NCBI GenBank assembly: GCA_963760965.1
Contig: CAVXEW010000013.1
Span: 186,001-250,000 of the forward strand
Source: Pararhizobium_B sp963760965
GTDB taxonomy: Bacteria; Pseudomonadota; Alphaproteobacteria; Rhizobiales; Rhizobiaceae
Length of the DNA stretch: 64,000 bases
Direction of reading: 5' to 3'
Part shown: positions 1 through 9,514 of the stretch, one piece after another
Layout of the letters: each line of letters begins with the position of its first letter
How positions within the stretch are numbered: the stretch's first letter is position 1
Program-made: the position numbers and the translations under genes
The notes under the pieces: generated by a model
Seen by the model: the letters and a program-made list of their open reading frames with translations, nothing else
Databases searched by the model: none
What the model was told of the DNA's origin: nothing

Positions 1-1
1 C

Positions 2-3000
2 CTGTCTTTCTACGACTGGTACTGCGATCTTCCTCCCGCGTCGCCGATGACCTGGGGTGAACAGACCGACGTGCCGGAATCGGCCGACTGGTACAATGCG
101 GGATTCCTCATTCTCTGGGGATCGAACGTGCCGCAGACCCGCACGCCGGATGCGCACTTCTATACCGAGGTTCGCTATCGCGGCGCGAAGTCGGTCGTCG
201 TCTCGCCCGACTATTCGGAAGCCGCGAAGTTTTCCGACCTCTGGCTGCACCCCAAGCAGGGCACGGACGCCGCCCTCGCCATGGCGCTCGGCCATGTCGT
301 GCTGCGCGAGTTCCACCTGGACCGGCAGGCGCCCTATTTCGACGACTACTGCCGGCGCTACACGGACATGCCGATGCTGGTGCGCCTGGTCGAGAAGGAC
401 GGTCACTACATCCCCGAGCGGCTCGTGCGCGCCTCCGACTTCAAGGGGGCGCTCGGCGAGACCAACAATCCCGAGTGGAAGACCGTCGCCGTCGACGAGA
501 TCACCGGCAAGGTCGTCGCGCCGAACGGCTCGGCCGGCTTCCGGTGGGGCGAACAGGGCAAGTGGAACCTCGAGGAGAAGGACGGCAAGGGCAATCACAC
601 GAAGCTGCTCATGAGTTTCCTTCCGGAAGAGGCGCATGATGTCGTCGCCGATGTCGGCTTCCCCTACTTCGGAAATCGCGAGCATGATCACTTCGAAGGC
701 ACCGATCACCCCGACGTGCTGGTTCGCGCCGTTCCGGCCCGCCGGATGAAGCTCGCCGAGGGCGAGGTCCTCGTGGCGACCGTGTTCGACCTGTTCGTGG
801 CGAACTACGGCCTGGACCGCGGGCTGGAAGACGGCTCGACCGCCGCCTCCTACGACGACATGCAGCCCTACACTCCCGCCTGGGCGGAGAAGATCACCGG
901 CGTGCCGCGCGACCAGATCGTCGCGGTTGCGCGCGAGTTCGCCGGAAACGCCGAAAAGACCAACGGCCGTTCCATGGTGATCCTGGGCGCCGGGCTCAAC
1001 CACTGGTACCACATGGACATGAACTACCGGGGGATCATCAATCTCCTGGTGATGTGCGGGTGCGTCGGCCAGTCCGGCGGCGGCTGGAGCCATTATGTCG
1101 GCCAGGAGAAGCTGCGCCCGCAGACCGGCTGGCTGCCGCTGGCGTTCGGGCTCGACTGGAACCGTCCGCCCCGCCAGATGAATTCGACCTCGTTCTTCTA
1201 CGCGCACTCCGACCAGTGGCGCTACGAAACGGTGAAGGTCGAGGAGATCCTGTCTCCGACGGCTCCCGAGGGTCCGTGGGACGGCACGCTGATCGACTAC
1301 AACATCCGCGCCGAGCGGATGGGCTGGCTGCCGTCCGCGCCGCAGCTCCAGGTCAACCCGCTGCAGATCGCGGGCAAGGCGGCCGCTGCCGGGCAGGAGC
1401 CCAAGGACTTCGTCGTCTCGCAGCTCAAATCGGGCGGACTGCGCATGTCCTGCGAGGATCCGGACCACGAGGCGAACTGGCCGCGCAACATGTTCGTGTG
1501 GCGTTCGAACATCCTCGGCTCGTCCGGCAAGGGCCACGAATACTTCCTGAAGCACCTGCTCGGCACGTCGCACGGCCTCATCGGGAAGGACCTCGGGGAC
1601 GAGGGTCGCGAGCGGGCGCGCGAGGCGGTCTGGCATGACGACGCGCCGGAAGGGAAGCTCGACCTGCTCGTCACTCTGGATTTCCGCATGTCGACGACCT
1701 GCGTCTACTCCGACATCGTCCTTCCGACGGCCACCTGGTACGAGAAGAACGACCTCAACACCTCGGACATGCATCCCTTCATCCATCCGCTTTCGAGCGC
1801 GACGGATCCGGCCTGGGAGGCGCGAAGCGACTGGGAAATCTTCAAGGGCATCGCCCGCAGTTTCTCCGACGTCGCGCCGGAAGTGCTGGGCGTCGAGAAG
1901 GACGTGGTCCTGACCCCGATCCTGCACGACACGGCCGGCGAACTGGCGCAGCCCTTCGACGTGAAGGACTGGAAGCACGAGGAGACCGACGCGATCCCCG
2001 GCAAGACCATGCCGGCGATCGCAGTGGTCGAGCGCGACTACCCCAACCTCTACCACCGGTACACCGCTCTCGGGCCGCTGATGGACAAGCTCGGCAACGG
2101 CGGCAAGGGGATCGGCTGGAACACCGAGCACGAGGTGGACCTGCTTCGCCGCCTGAACGGAGTCGTGGCCGACGGACCGGCGAAGGGCCGTCCGAAGATC
2201 GATACCGACATCGACGCGACCGAAGTCATCCTGTCGCTTGCGCCGGAGACCAACGGCGAGGTTGCCGTCAAGGCCTGGGAGGCGCTGTCGAAGGCGACGG
2301 GCCGCGAGCACGTGCATCTGGCGATACCGAAGGAGGACGAGAAGATCCGCTACCGCGACATCGTCGCCCAGCCCCGCAAGATCATTTCGTCGCCGACATG
2401 GTCTGGAATCGAATCGGAGAAGGTCTGCTACAACGCCGGCTACACGAACGTCCACGAGCTGATCCCGTGGCGCACGGTCACCGGCCGCCAGCAGCTCTAC
2501 CAGGACCATCTCTGGATGCGGGCCTTCGGCGAGGCGTTCTGCGTCTACCGGCCGCCGATCGATACCAAGAGCATAAATCCGGTCATCGAGGCGAAGTCGG
2601 AAGGCGAGCCGCATGTCGTGCTCAACTTCATCACGCCGCACCAGAAGTGGGGCATCCACTCGACCTATTCGGACAACCTCATGATGCTGACGCTGAACCG
2701 CGGCGGCCCGGTGGTCTGGCTTTCGGAGGTGGACGCGGCCAGGGCGGGCATCGCCGACAACGACTGGATCGAGGCCTACAACTCGAACGGCGCGCTCGTC
2801 GCCCGGGCAGTGGTCTCCCAGCGCATGAAGGAAGGCACGGTCTTCATGTACCACGCGCAGGAGAAGATCGTGAACGTGCCCGGTTCGCAGATCACCGGCC
2901 AGCGCGGCGGCATCCACAACTCGGTCACAAGGGCGATCACCAAGCCGACGCACATGATCGGCGGCTACGTCCAGCAATCCTACGGCTTCAACTACTACGG

Positions 3001-3118
3001 CACGGTCGGTTCCAATCGCGACGAATTCGTCGTCGTCCACAAACTGAAGAAAGTGGACTGGATGGAGGAGCCCTACGAGACCGCGCCGGCAACATTTTCC
3101 AAGGAGGCGGCAGAATGA
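2..3118 (+). CDS. narG: Respiratory nitrate reductase alpha subunit NarG (5' end outside window)
   Basis: Catalytic subunit of the membrane-bound cytoplasm-facing nitrate reductase, which reduces nitrate to nitrite with electrons from quinol. About 1038 codons are present; the family has about 1250, so some 200 N-terminal residues, including the [4Fe-4S] part, lie upstream of the window. The visible fragment opens with the YCDLPPASP segment, whose Asp is the likely Mo ligand known in E. coli NarG, followed by TWGEQTDVPESADW and GSNVPQTRTPDAHF, all near-identical to known NarG. The last ~150 residues form the molybdopterin-guanine-dinucleotide binding domain. Its stop overlaps the narH start (ATGA), so the two are translationally coupled. 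The identification is secure. Confidence 0.98.
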   Translation: MSFYDWYCDLPPASPMTWGEQTDVPESADWYNAGFLILWGSNVPQTRTPDAHFYTEVRYRGAKSVVVSPDYSEAAKFSDLWLHPKQGTDAALAMALGHVVLREFHLDRQAPYFDDYCRRYTDMPMLVRLVEKDGHYIPERLVRASDFKGALGETNNPEWKTVAVDEITGKVVAPNGSAGFRWGEQGKWNLEEKDGKGNHTKLLMSFLPEEAHDVVADVGFPYFGNREHDHFEGTDHPDVLVRAVPARRMKLAEGEVLVATVFDLFVANYGLDRGLEDGSTAASYDDMQPYTPAWAEKITGVPRDQIVAVAREFAGNAEKTNGRSMVILGAGLNHWYHMDMNYRGIINLLVMCGCVGQSGGGWSHYVGQEKLRPQTGWLPLAFGLDWNRPPRQMNSTSFFYAHSDQWRYETVKVEEILSPTAPEGPWDGTLIDYNIRAERMGWLPSAPQLQVNPLQIAGKAAAAGQEPKDFVVSQLKSGGLRMSCEDPDHEANWPRNMFVWRSNILGSSGKGHEYFLKHLLGTSHGLIGKDLGDEGRERAREAVWHDDAPEGKLDLLVTLDFRMSTTCVYSDIVLPTATWYEKNDLNTSDMHPFIHPLSSATDPAWEARSDWEIFKGIARSFSDVAPEVLGVEKDVVLTPILHDTAGELAQPFDVKDWKHEETDAIPGKTMPAIAVVERDYPNLYHRYTALGPLMDKLGNGGKGIGWNTEHEVDLLRRLNGVVADGPAKGRPKIDTDIDATEVILSLAPETNGEVAVKAWEALSKATGREHVHLAIPKEDEKIRYRDIVAQPRKIISSPTWSGIESEKVCYNAGYTNVHELIPWRTVTGRQQLYQDHLWMRAFGEAFCVYRPPIDTKSINPVIEAKSEGEPHVVLNFITPHQKWGIHSTYSDNLMMLTLNRGGPVVWLSEVDAARAGIADNDWIEAYNSNGALVARAVVSQRMKEGTVFMYHAQEKIVNVPGSQITGQRGGIHNSVTRAITKPTHMIGGYVQQSYGFNYYGTVGSNRDEFVVVHKLKKVDWMEEPYETAPATFSKEAAE

Positions 3119-4653
3119 AGGTCCGCGCGCAAATCGGCATGGTGCTCAATCTCGACAAGTGCATCGGCTGCCATACCTGCTCCGTGACGTGCAAGAACGT
3201 ATGGACGAATCGCGAGGGCGTCGAATACGCCTGGTTCAACAATGTCGAGACGAAGCCGGGCGTCGGGTTTCCCAAGGAGTGGGAAAACCAGAAGAAGTGG
3301 AACGGCGGCTGGACACGCAAGGCGAACGGCAGGATCGAACCGAGGATGGGCGCGAAATGGCGCGTCCTCGCCAACATCTTCGCCAATCCGGACCTGCCCG
3401 AGATCGACGACTACTATGAGCCGTTCACCTTCGACTACGAACATCTCCAGACGGCGAAGGAAAGCCGAACGATGCCGACGGCCCGTCCGCGCTCGCTGAT
3501 TTCCGGCGAACGGATGGAAAAGATCGAGTGGGGACCGAACTGGGAGGAAATCCTCGGCGGGGAATTCTCCAAGCGCTCGAAGGACAGCAATTTCGAAGGC
3601 ATCGAAAAGGAAATCTACGGGCAGTTCGAAAACACGTTCATGATGTATCTGCCGAGGCTTTGCGAGCATTGCCTCAACCCGACCTGCGTGGCGGCTTGTC
3701 CCTCCGGCGCGATCTACAAGCGCGAGGACGACGGCATCGTGCTGATCGACCAGGAGAAGTGCCGCGGCTGGCGCATGTGCGTGTCCGGCTGTCCCTACAA
3801 GAAGATCTACTACAACTGGTCTTCGGGAAAGTCGGAGAAGTGCGTCTTCTGCTATCCGCGCATCGAGGCCGGCCAGCCGACGGTCTGCTCGGAGACCTGC
3901 GTCGGGCGCATCCGCTATCTCGGCGTCGTCCTCTATGACGCCGATCGCATCTCCGAAGCTGCCTCGACGGCCGACGAGCAGGACCTCTACGAGGAGCAGC
4001 TGAAGGTCTTCCTAGATCCGAACGATCCGGCCGTGCAGGCCCAGGCGCGCAAGGACGGCGTTCCGGACGCGTGGATCGAGGCCGCGAAGCATTCGCCGGT
4101 GTGGAAGATGGCGATGGACTGGAAGGTGGCGTTCCCGCTTCATCCCGAATACCGGACCCTGCCGATGGTCTGGTACATCCCGCCGCTTTCGCCGGTGCAG
4201 TCGGCGGCCGAAGCCGGCAAGATCGGCATGGACGGCGCGATGCCGGACGTGCGCTCGCTGCGCATTCCGGTCAAGTACCTCGCCAATCTCCTGACCGCCG
4301 GAAAGGAAGCCCCCGTCGTCTCCGCGCTGGAGAGGATGCTGGCCATGCGCGCCTACATGCGGGCGAAGACCGTCGACGGCGTCGTCGACGAAACGATTGC
4401 CGAGAAGGTCGGGATCTCGGGCCAGATGATCGAGGACATGTACCGCGTCATGGCGATCGCCAACTACGAGGACCGGTTCGTCATCCCGACGAGCCATCGC
4501 GAGGTCAGCGAGGACGCCTACGACGTGCGCGGCTCCTGCGGCTTCTCCTTCGGCAACGGCTGCTCGGGCGGTACGTCCGACGCCGATCTCTTCGGCGCCA
4601 AGCGCAAGAAGCGCGTCCAGACGCCGACGGACATCTTCAAGGAGCATGCCTGA
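3115..4653 (+). CDS. narH: Respiratory nitrate reductase beta subunit NarH
   Basis: Iron-sulfur electron-transfer subunit of 512 residues that links NarI haems to NarG. The Cys groups are visible in order: CIGCHTCSVTCK near residues 18-29, CEHCLNPTCVAACP near 184-197, CRGWRMCVSGCPYKK near 219-233, and CVFCYP with CSETCVGRIRYLG near 243-270. The Trp in CRGW replaces a Cys, which is the family's mark for the [3Fe-4S] centre. It overlaps narG by 4 bp and narJ by 1 bp (TGATG), so it is the second gene of a tightly coupled narGHJI operon. Confidence 0.98.
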   Translation: MKVRAQIGMVLNLDKCIGCHTCSVTCKNVWTNREGVEYAWFNNVETKPGVGFPKEWENQKKWNGGWTRKANGRIEPRMGAKWRVLANIFANPDLPEIDDYYEPFTFDYEHLQTAKESRTMPTARPRSLISGERMEKIEWGPNWEEILGGEFSKRSKDSNFEGIEKEIYGQFENTFMMYLPRLCEHCLNPTCVAACPSGAIYKREDDGIVLIDQEKCRGWRMCVSGCPYKKIYYNWSSGKSEKCVFCYPRIEAGQPTVCSETCVGRIRYLGVVLYDADRISEAASTADEQDLYEEQLKVFLDPNDPAVQAQARKDGVPDAWIEAAKHSPVWKMAMDWKVAFPLHPEYRTLPMVWYIPPLSPVQSAAEAGKIGMDGAMPDVRSLRIPVKYLANLLTAGKEAPVVSALERMLAMRAYMRAKTVDGVVDETIAEKVGISGQMIEDMYRVMAIANYEDRFVIPTSHREVSEDAYDVRGSCGFSFGNGCSGGTSDADLFGAKRKKRVQTPTDIFKEHA

Positions 4654-5363
4654 TGGACCGGACGCTGAAATCGCTCTCGCTGCTGCTGAGCTATCCGACG
4701 GAAGAACTCCAGGCAGCCGTTCCCGCCATCATGGAGGCCGTTCGCCAGGAGCACGCGCTGCCGATCGGCGAAACGGTGACGCTGGCCGCGCTCGCCGAGG
4801 ACATCGCCGAATGCGGCATCTACGAGGCGCAGGAACGCTACGTGTATCTCTTCGACCGGACCCGCTCCCTGTCGCTGCATCTCTTCGAGCACGTTCACGG
4901 GGAGAGCCGCGACCGCGGGCAGGCGATGGTGGACCTGAAGGACACCTACGGGGAGCGCGGCTTCGACATCGACGCCCGGGAAATGCCGGACTACCTGCCG
5001 CTCTTCCTCGAGTTCCTGTCGCTTCTTCCGACGGGCGAGGCACGGGAACTCCTCGGCCAGACGGCACACATCACGGTCGCCCTGAAGGAGCGGCTGGAGC
5101 GGAAGGGGTCGATCTACGCGGCGGCCTTCGCGGCTCTCCAGCAACTCGGTCTCCAGCCCGATCCCGCAGCGGTCGACGAACTGCGCAAGACGCCGGCCGA
5201 CGATCCGGACGATCTCGCTGCGCTCGACAGGATCTGGGAAGAGGAGGCCGTAACCTTCGGCGGCAATGCCGGCGAAAACGCCTGCGGCCCCGACCGCCTG
5301 CGCATGCAGATGCGCGCCGCCGCCCGCCGTCCGGCGGACGCCGCTTCTTCAGCCAATGCATGA
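4653..5363 (+). CDS. narJ: Nitrate reductase assembly chaperone NarJ
   Basis: A 236-residue member of the TorD/NarJ chaperone family, needed for cofactor insertion into NarG and membrane attachment of NarGH but not part of the final enzyme. The family core is visible: LLLSYPTEEL near the N terminus, YVYLFDRTRSLSLHLFEHVH near residues 66-86, and MPDYLPLFLEFLS near 110-122. The start ATG shares a base with the narH stop. The C-terminal tail is Ala/Arg-rich and probably unstructured. Position and length fit the family. Confidence 0.96.
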   Translation: MDRTLKSLSLLLSYPTEELQAAVPAIMEAVRQEHALPIGETVTLAALAEDIAECGIYEAQERYVYLFDRTRSLSLHLFEHVHGESRDRGQAMVDLKDTYGERGFDIDAREMPDYLPLFLEFLSLLPTGEARELLGQTAHITVALKERLERKGSIYAAAFAALQQLGLQPDPAAVDELRKTPADDPDDLAALDRIWEEEAVTFGGNAGENACGPDRLRMQMRAAARRPADAASSANA

Positions 5364-5375
5364 GGTGTCACTCCC

Positions 5376-6089
5376 ATGGCCTCCTATCTCAACACCTTCT
5401 TCTTCGGGATATATCCTTATATCGCGCTTGTCGTCCTGGCGCTCGGTTCGGTCCTGCGCTACGACCGGGAGCCCTATACCTGGCGTTCCGGCTCCAGCCA
5501 GCTGCTCCGCCGGCGCCAGCTCGTCGCCGGCTCGATCCTCTTCCATCTGGGCGTGCTGGTAATTTTCGCCGGCCATTTCGTCGGCCTGCTGACGCCGATC
5601 AGTGTGTTCGAAGCGCTCGGCATCAGCCACGAGGCGAAGCAGCTTCTGGCCGTGATCGCGGGTGGTCTTGCCGGCGTCTCCGCCTTCGCCGGAGCCGCGT
5701 TGCTGGTTCATCGGCGTCTGTTCGACCCGCGCGTTCGGGCGAACTCGAGGCCGACCGACACGCTCATCATCCTGCTTCTGTGGCTGCAGCTTACGCTGGG
5801 CCTCCTGACCATCCCCGTCTCGCTGCAGCACCTCGACGGCACCGAGATGGTGAAGTTCATGCACTGGGCGCAGGGCATCTTCACCTTCAACCCGCAGGCT
5901 TCGGGTTATGTCACTGATGCGGCGATCATCTTCAAGATGCATCTCGTGCTCGGAATGACGATCCTGCTGCTCTTCCCGTTCACCCGGCTCGTCCACATGC
6001 TCAGCGCTCCGGTGCGCTACCTCTGGAGGCCGGGCTACCAGATCGTCCGCCAGCGCCCGCGAGCGCCGGTCCGGATTTCCGCGGAGTAA
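5376..6089 (+). CDS. narI: Respiratory nitrate reductase gamma subunit NarI (cytochrome b)
   Basis: Membrane cytochrome b of 237 residues that oxidises quinol and passes electrons to NarH. Five hydrophobic segments are visible. Likely haem-ligand histidines sit in FHLGVLVIFAGHF near residues 53-66 and in the C-terminal pair VKFMHW and FKMHLVLGM with RLVHML near 208. It follows narJ by 12 bp. Typical length for the family. Confidence 0.97.
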   Translation: MASYLNTFFFGIYPYIALVVLALGSVLRYDREPYTWRSGSSQLLRRRQLVAGSILFHLGVLVIFAGHFVGLLTPISVFEALGISHEAKQLLAVIAGGLAGVSAFAGAALLVHRRLFDPRVRANSRPTDTLIILLLWLQLTLGLLTIPVSLQHLDGTEMVKFMHWAQGIFTFNPQASGYVTDAAIIFKMHLVLGMTILLLFPFTRLVHMLSAPVRYLWRPGYQIVRQRPRAPVRISAE

Positions 6090-6094
6090 GCGAA

Positions 6095-7000
6095 ATGGCA
6101 ACCGTCTATCAGGCCGCGACGAAACCTGCCCACGATCATGCGGGGCAGGGCGGCTACACGACCTATCAGGAACCGGACACGCGGGTGCCTCCGAAGGCCC
6201 GGCCGGTTCTCAAAGAGATCTCGGTCAACGGCGTTCCGGTGCCGGAGCAGGAGATCCTCGCGGAAGCGCAGCATCACCCTGCGGAAAATCCCGGCGCCGC
6301 AATCGTCGCGGCCGCCCGGGCGCTCGTCGTGCGCGAGCTCCTTGGCCAGGAAGCGCGCCGGCTCGGCGTAGCCCCGGCAGAACAGGCCGGGTCAAGCGTG
6401 CGGGCGACCGAGGACGATGCGCTGATCGCGGCGCTCGTGGAGCGCGAAATCGCCGTGCCGCGCGCAACGGAGGAGGAGTGCCTGCGGTTCTACCGGAACA
6501 ATCCTGCGCGGTTCAGGTCCGAGGACATCGCCGAGGCCCGGCACATCCTCGTCGCAGCCCGGCCGGACGACGTGCAAGCGCGCTCGAGGGCGAGGCAGGA
6601 GGCCGAACGGGTCATCGGCAGGTTGCGCGAAAAGCCGGAAGAGTTCGCCTGGCTGGCCCGGTCCGTGTCCGACTGTCCCTCGGGCGAACAGGGCGGCAAC
6701 CTGGGCCAGCTGACGCCTGGAAGCACCGTCGCCGAATTCGAGGAAGCGCTGAAGCAGATGTCCGACGGCGAACTCTTTCCGCGGCCGGTCGAAAGCCGCT
6801 ATGGCTTCCACGTGATCGCGCTCGATCGCCGGATTCCGGGCGAGACGTTGCCGTTCGAGCTCGTCCAGCCGCGGATCGCCGCCTGGCTGGAAGCCGCGAC
6901 TTGGTCGAAGGCGGTGTCGCAGTACATCGCCGTCCTCTCCTCGCGGGCAGAAATCCGCGGGATCGAAATTGGCGCGGCGGAAGGCCCGTTGATCCAGTAG
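6095..7000 (+). CDS. Parvulin-type peptidyl-prolyl isomerase of the nar operon (NifM/PpiC-like)
   Basis: A 301-residue protein with a PpiC/parvulin rotamase domain at about residues 145-245. The domain carries EARHILVAARPDD at its start, SVSDCPSGEQGGNLG in the middle and ESRYGFHVIALDRR at its end, all parvulin signatures. The N-terminal ~140 residues are a helical SurA/NifM-like region. No signal peptide is visible, so it probably acts in the cytoplasm. It starts 5 bp after narI. Similar isomerases close narGHJI operons in several proteobacteria and are assumed to help nitrate reductase maturation; that role is inferred from context. Confidence 0.9.
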   Translation: MATVYQAATKPAHDHAGQGGYTTYQEPDTRVPPKARPVLKEISVNGVPVPEQEILAEAQHHPAENPGAAIVAAARALVVRELLGQEARRLGVAPAEQAGSSVRATEDDALIAALVEREIAVPRATEEECLRFYRNNPARFRSEDIAEARHILVAARPDDVQARSRARQEAERVIGRLREKPEEFAWLARSVSDCPSGEQGGNLGQLTPGSTVAEFEEALKQMSDGELFPRPVESRYGFHVIALDRRIPGETLPFELVQPRIAAWLEAATWSKAVSQYIAVLSSRAEIRGIEIGAAEGPLIQ

Positions 7001-7023
7001 CCGGCAGTGGCATGGGAAGCGGC

Positions 7024-8334
7024 ATGGAGCTCAGGATGACGAACTCGGCGTTGAAGACCCGGCCTGAATGCGACGACCCCCGCCAGGGCGGCGGCATGCT
7101 CGGCGTGGACGAGGCGATGCGCCTTGCCGTCTCGCTCGTCGCACCGAGGGGCGATCCCGAGCCGGTGGCGCTTGGGGACGCGGCCGGCCGGGTGCTCGCG
7201 GAGGATGTCCGTGCGCCGCGGCCTATGCCTCTTTTCGACAATTCCGCCATGGACGGTTTCGCCGTCAGTACGCGGGACCTCGAGGGCGAGGGGCCATGGG
7301 TTCTTCCGGTGCTGGCGACGGTCGCGGCCGGCGCGCCCGCGGGGCGGACGTTCGATCGCCGGACGAGGGGCGTCTGCCGCATCTTCACCGGCGCTCCCGT
7401 TCCGCAGGGATACGACGCCGTCGTCATGCAGGAAGAGTGCGGCGTGCACGGCGGCGCCGTCCTGATCACGCGGCGGCCCGCCCCGGGCGAGAATCTCCGG
7501 CGGACAGGCGGAGACATCGCGCCGGGGGAAACCCTCGCTTGCCACGGTACACGCCTGCAACCTCGCCACATCGGCTGTCTCGCGGCGAACGGCTTTGCGG
7601 AAGTCCGTGTCCATCGCAGGCCACGCGTCGGCATCTTCTCGACCGGCGACGAGCTGTTGCGTACCGCGTTGCCCGCGCGCCAAGGCTGCATCCCGGACGC
7701 AAACCGGCCGATGCTCCTCGCCCTGGCCCGTTCGCTCGGCGCCGAGGCGACGGACCTCGGGATCCTCGGTGACGACCTCGAAGAGACCACGCGCTTCCTC
7801 AAGGCCAGCGAGGGGCGCTTCGACCTGATCGTCTCGTCGGGTGCCGTCTCGGTCGGCGGGCGCGATTTCCTCCGCCCGGCCTTCGGGGCGGCCGGAGGTA
7901 CGGTGGAGCACTGGCGCGTCGCCATGAAGCCGGGCAAGCCGGTGCTCTTCGGCCAGCTTGGGGCGACGGCCTATGTCGGCCTGCCGGGCAATCCGCTGGC
8001 CGCCTATGTCGGCTTCAAGCTGTTCGTTTCGCGGCAGGTCGCCAAGCTCTCCCGCCGGCCGGTCGGGCAGGGGCTGGGGGAGCAGCGGGCGGTGATTTCC
8101 GCCGACATCCGGAGCAAGCAGGGGCTTGCCGAGTTCTTTCCGGCACGGATCGTCGGCCATCTCCCCGCGCAAACACCCGTGCTGGAGCGTCTCGGGAGGG
8201 GTTCCGCCTCGCTCTTTCCTCTCTGCCTTGCAGACGGTCTCGCCTGCGTCGCCGAAGGCCAGGTCGACGTGCGGGCCGGCGACACGGTCGCCTGGCTTCC
8301 CTTCCTCGGGAGCCCGGAGGAGGGCCCGAGATGA
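7024..8334 (+). CDS. moeA: Molybdopterin molybdenumtransferase MoeA
   Basis: Inserts molybdate into adenylylated molybdopterin, the last common step of molybdenum cofactor synthesis. The 436-residue protein shows the family signatures PMPLFDNSAMDGFAV near residue 75, FTGAPVPQGYDAVVMQEE near 125, the MoCF-type segment STGDEL...PDANRPML near 210, SSGAVSVGGRDF near 275, and VGLPGNPLAAYV near 320. The start chosen is the ATG at 7024; another in-frame ATG lies 12 bp later. It sits in the nar gene set, consistent with supplying cofactor for NarG, and its stop overlaps the next gene by 4 bp (ATGA). Confidence 0.96.
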   Translation: MELRMTNSALKTRPECDDPRQGGGMLGVDEAMRLAVSLVAPRGDPEPVALGDAAGRVLAEDVRAPRPMPLFDNSAMDGFAVSTRDLEGEGPWVLPVLATVAAGAPAGRTFDRRTRGVCRIFTGAPVPQGYDAVVMQEECGVHGGAVLITRRPAPGENLRRTGGDIAPGETLACHGTRLQPRHIGCLAANGFAEVRVHRRPRVGIFSTGDELLRTALPARQGCIPDANRPMLLALARSLGAEATDLGILGDDLEETTRFLKASEGRFDLIVSSGAVSVGGRDFLRPAFGAAGGTVEHWRVAMKPGKPVLFGQLGATAYVGLPGNPLAAYVGFKLFVSRQVAKLSRRPVGQGLGEQRAVISADIRSKQGLAEFFPARIVGHLPAQTPVLERLGRGSASLFPLCLADGLACVAEGQVDVRAGDTVAWLPFLGSPEEGPR

Positions 8335-8879
8335 TCGCGCACGCTGGGGAAGAAGGTCTTCTGGCCGCCGTGTCCTTCGGGCCGGAGGATCGCCTTGACG
8401 AGGTTCTCGAACAGGTCGTCCGCGCCCTGAAGGCGCGCCGCGCAAGGGTCGCCGGGTGTCTGCAACGTGAAATCGTCGAGCAGGGATGCTGCTCGCTCAA
8501 TCATCTCGAGAACATCGCCGATGGCCGTCGTATCCTAATCTCGCAGCCCCTCGGAGCGGGTTCGAAAGGTTGCCGCCTGGATCCCCGCGGGCTCGCCGAG
8601 GCGTCGGCCTGCCTGCTCGGCGAACTGGACGGGCTGCCCGACATTCTCGTTCTCAACCGCTTCGGCAAGGGCGAAGCGGACGGACAAGGGCTGCGTGCGG
8701 TCATCGAGAAGGCTTTCGCAAGCGGCATTCCGGTCCTCACCGCCGTTCGCGGGCTCTACCTGCCGGCGTGGACAGATTTTACCGGCGGGCTGGCGGCGAC
8801 GCTCCGCCCTGACAGGGACCGGATCCTGGGCTGGTGCGACACAGCCCTTGCCGGCGGACGCATCGCGGCGGCCGAGTGA
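8331..8879 (+). CDS. DUF2478 domain protein, probable molybdenum-related NTP-binding protein
   Basis: A 182-residue protein matching the DUF2478 family, which usually neighbours molybdate transport or cofactor genes. Visible conserved parts are LISQPLGAGSKGCRLD near residues 70-85, which looks like a nucleotide-binding segment, DILVLNRFGKGEADGQG near 110, and PVLTAVRGLYLPAW near 140. It overlaps moeA by 4 bp, so it belongs to the same transcript. The biochemical role is not known; a role in molybdenum handling is inferred from the neighbours. Confidence 0.85.
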   Translation: MIAHAGEEGLLAAVSFGPEDRLDEVLEQVVRALKARRARVAGCLQREIVEQGCCSLNHLENIADGRRILISQPLGAGSKGCRLDPRGLAEASACLLGELDGLPDILVLNRFGKGEADGQGLRAVIEKAFASGIPVLTAVRGLYLPAWTDFTGGLAATLRPDRDRILGWCDTALAGGRIAAAE

Positions 8880-8909
8880 CCCTGACCCTTCTCCAATCGA
8901 GAGTAATCC

Positions 8910-9323
8910 ATGCAGCCTATCCTCCATCCTGCACCTTCTCCCGAAGCCCCGGTCGTCCATCCGTCCGTAGACCGCGCATTCATCGGCAGGCTCGTCCGGG
9001 AATTCTACGGCCGCGTCCGCAACGACGGGCGACTGGGACCGATCTTCGCGGGCGTCATCGCGGACAACTGGGAGCCGCACCTCGAGAAGATGACCGACTT
9101 CTGGTGCTCCGTCATCCTGAAGACGCGCAGCTACGAGGGGCGTCCCGTTCCGGCGCACATGAAGCTCGAAGGCGTGCGGGAGGACGACTTCGACATATGG
9201 CTCGCACTCTTCGAGGAGACGGCACGGGAACTTTGTCCGCCGGGGATCGCTCCCGTCTTCACGGAGCGTGCGGAGCGGATCGCGAGGAGCCTGAAGCTTG
9301 CCATGTTCTACCGGCCCGGCTGA
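8910..9323 (+). CDS. Group III truncated haemoglobin
   Basis: A 137-residue protein of the truncated globin superfamily. The group III pattern is visible: the N-terminal LVREFYGRVRNDGRLGPIF (helices B-C), then NWEPHLEKMTDFWCSVI (helix E region) and PVPAHMKL (helix F, likely proximal His). Such globins bind O2 and NO and are linked with nitric oxide or nitrosative stress. Its position 30 bp after the nar/moeA genes and before nirK suggests NO handling during denitrification, which is an inference. Confidence 0.9.
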   Translation: MQPILHPAPSPEAPVVHPSVDRAFIGRLVREFYGRVRNDGRLGPIFAGVIADNWEPHLEKMTDFWCSVILKTRSYEGRPVPAHMKLEGVREDDFDIWLALFEETARELCPPGIAPVFTERAERIARSLKLAMFYRPG

Positions 9324-9394
9324 AGGGTGAACCTTCCGTCGCTTCGCTCCCTTGGCCTCCGGCCTCCCGAATTCGGCTTCTTCGCTTGCCGCAT

Positions 9395-9428
9395 GGCCAG
9401 CGCATTGATTTCACTCAATGCGCTGGCC
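9395..9428. promoter_or_regulatory. Perfect 14-bp inverted repeat enclosing an FNR-like half-site pair
   Basis: The arms 9395-9408 and 9415-9428 are exact reverse complements around a 6-nt centre. The middle reads TTGATTTCACTCAA (9405-9418), which matches the TTGA-N6-TCAA core of FNR/FixK/NnrR boxes. It lies about 95 bp before the flavodoxin gene. No T-run follows on either strand, so it is not a typical terminator. It could be an operator, a processed RNA hairpin, or one copy of a dispersed palindromic repeat. Confidence 0.55.
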
Positions 9429-9514
9429 CCGGGATTGGCCTTGGCTTGTTTTCGGTGCCGCCGCGCCAGCGTGACGGCAACCAGGGGGAATGACTGAACG
9501 GGGAAATCGATCTC

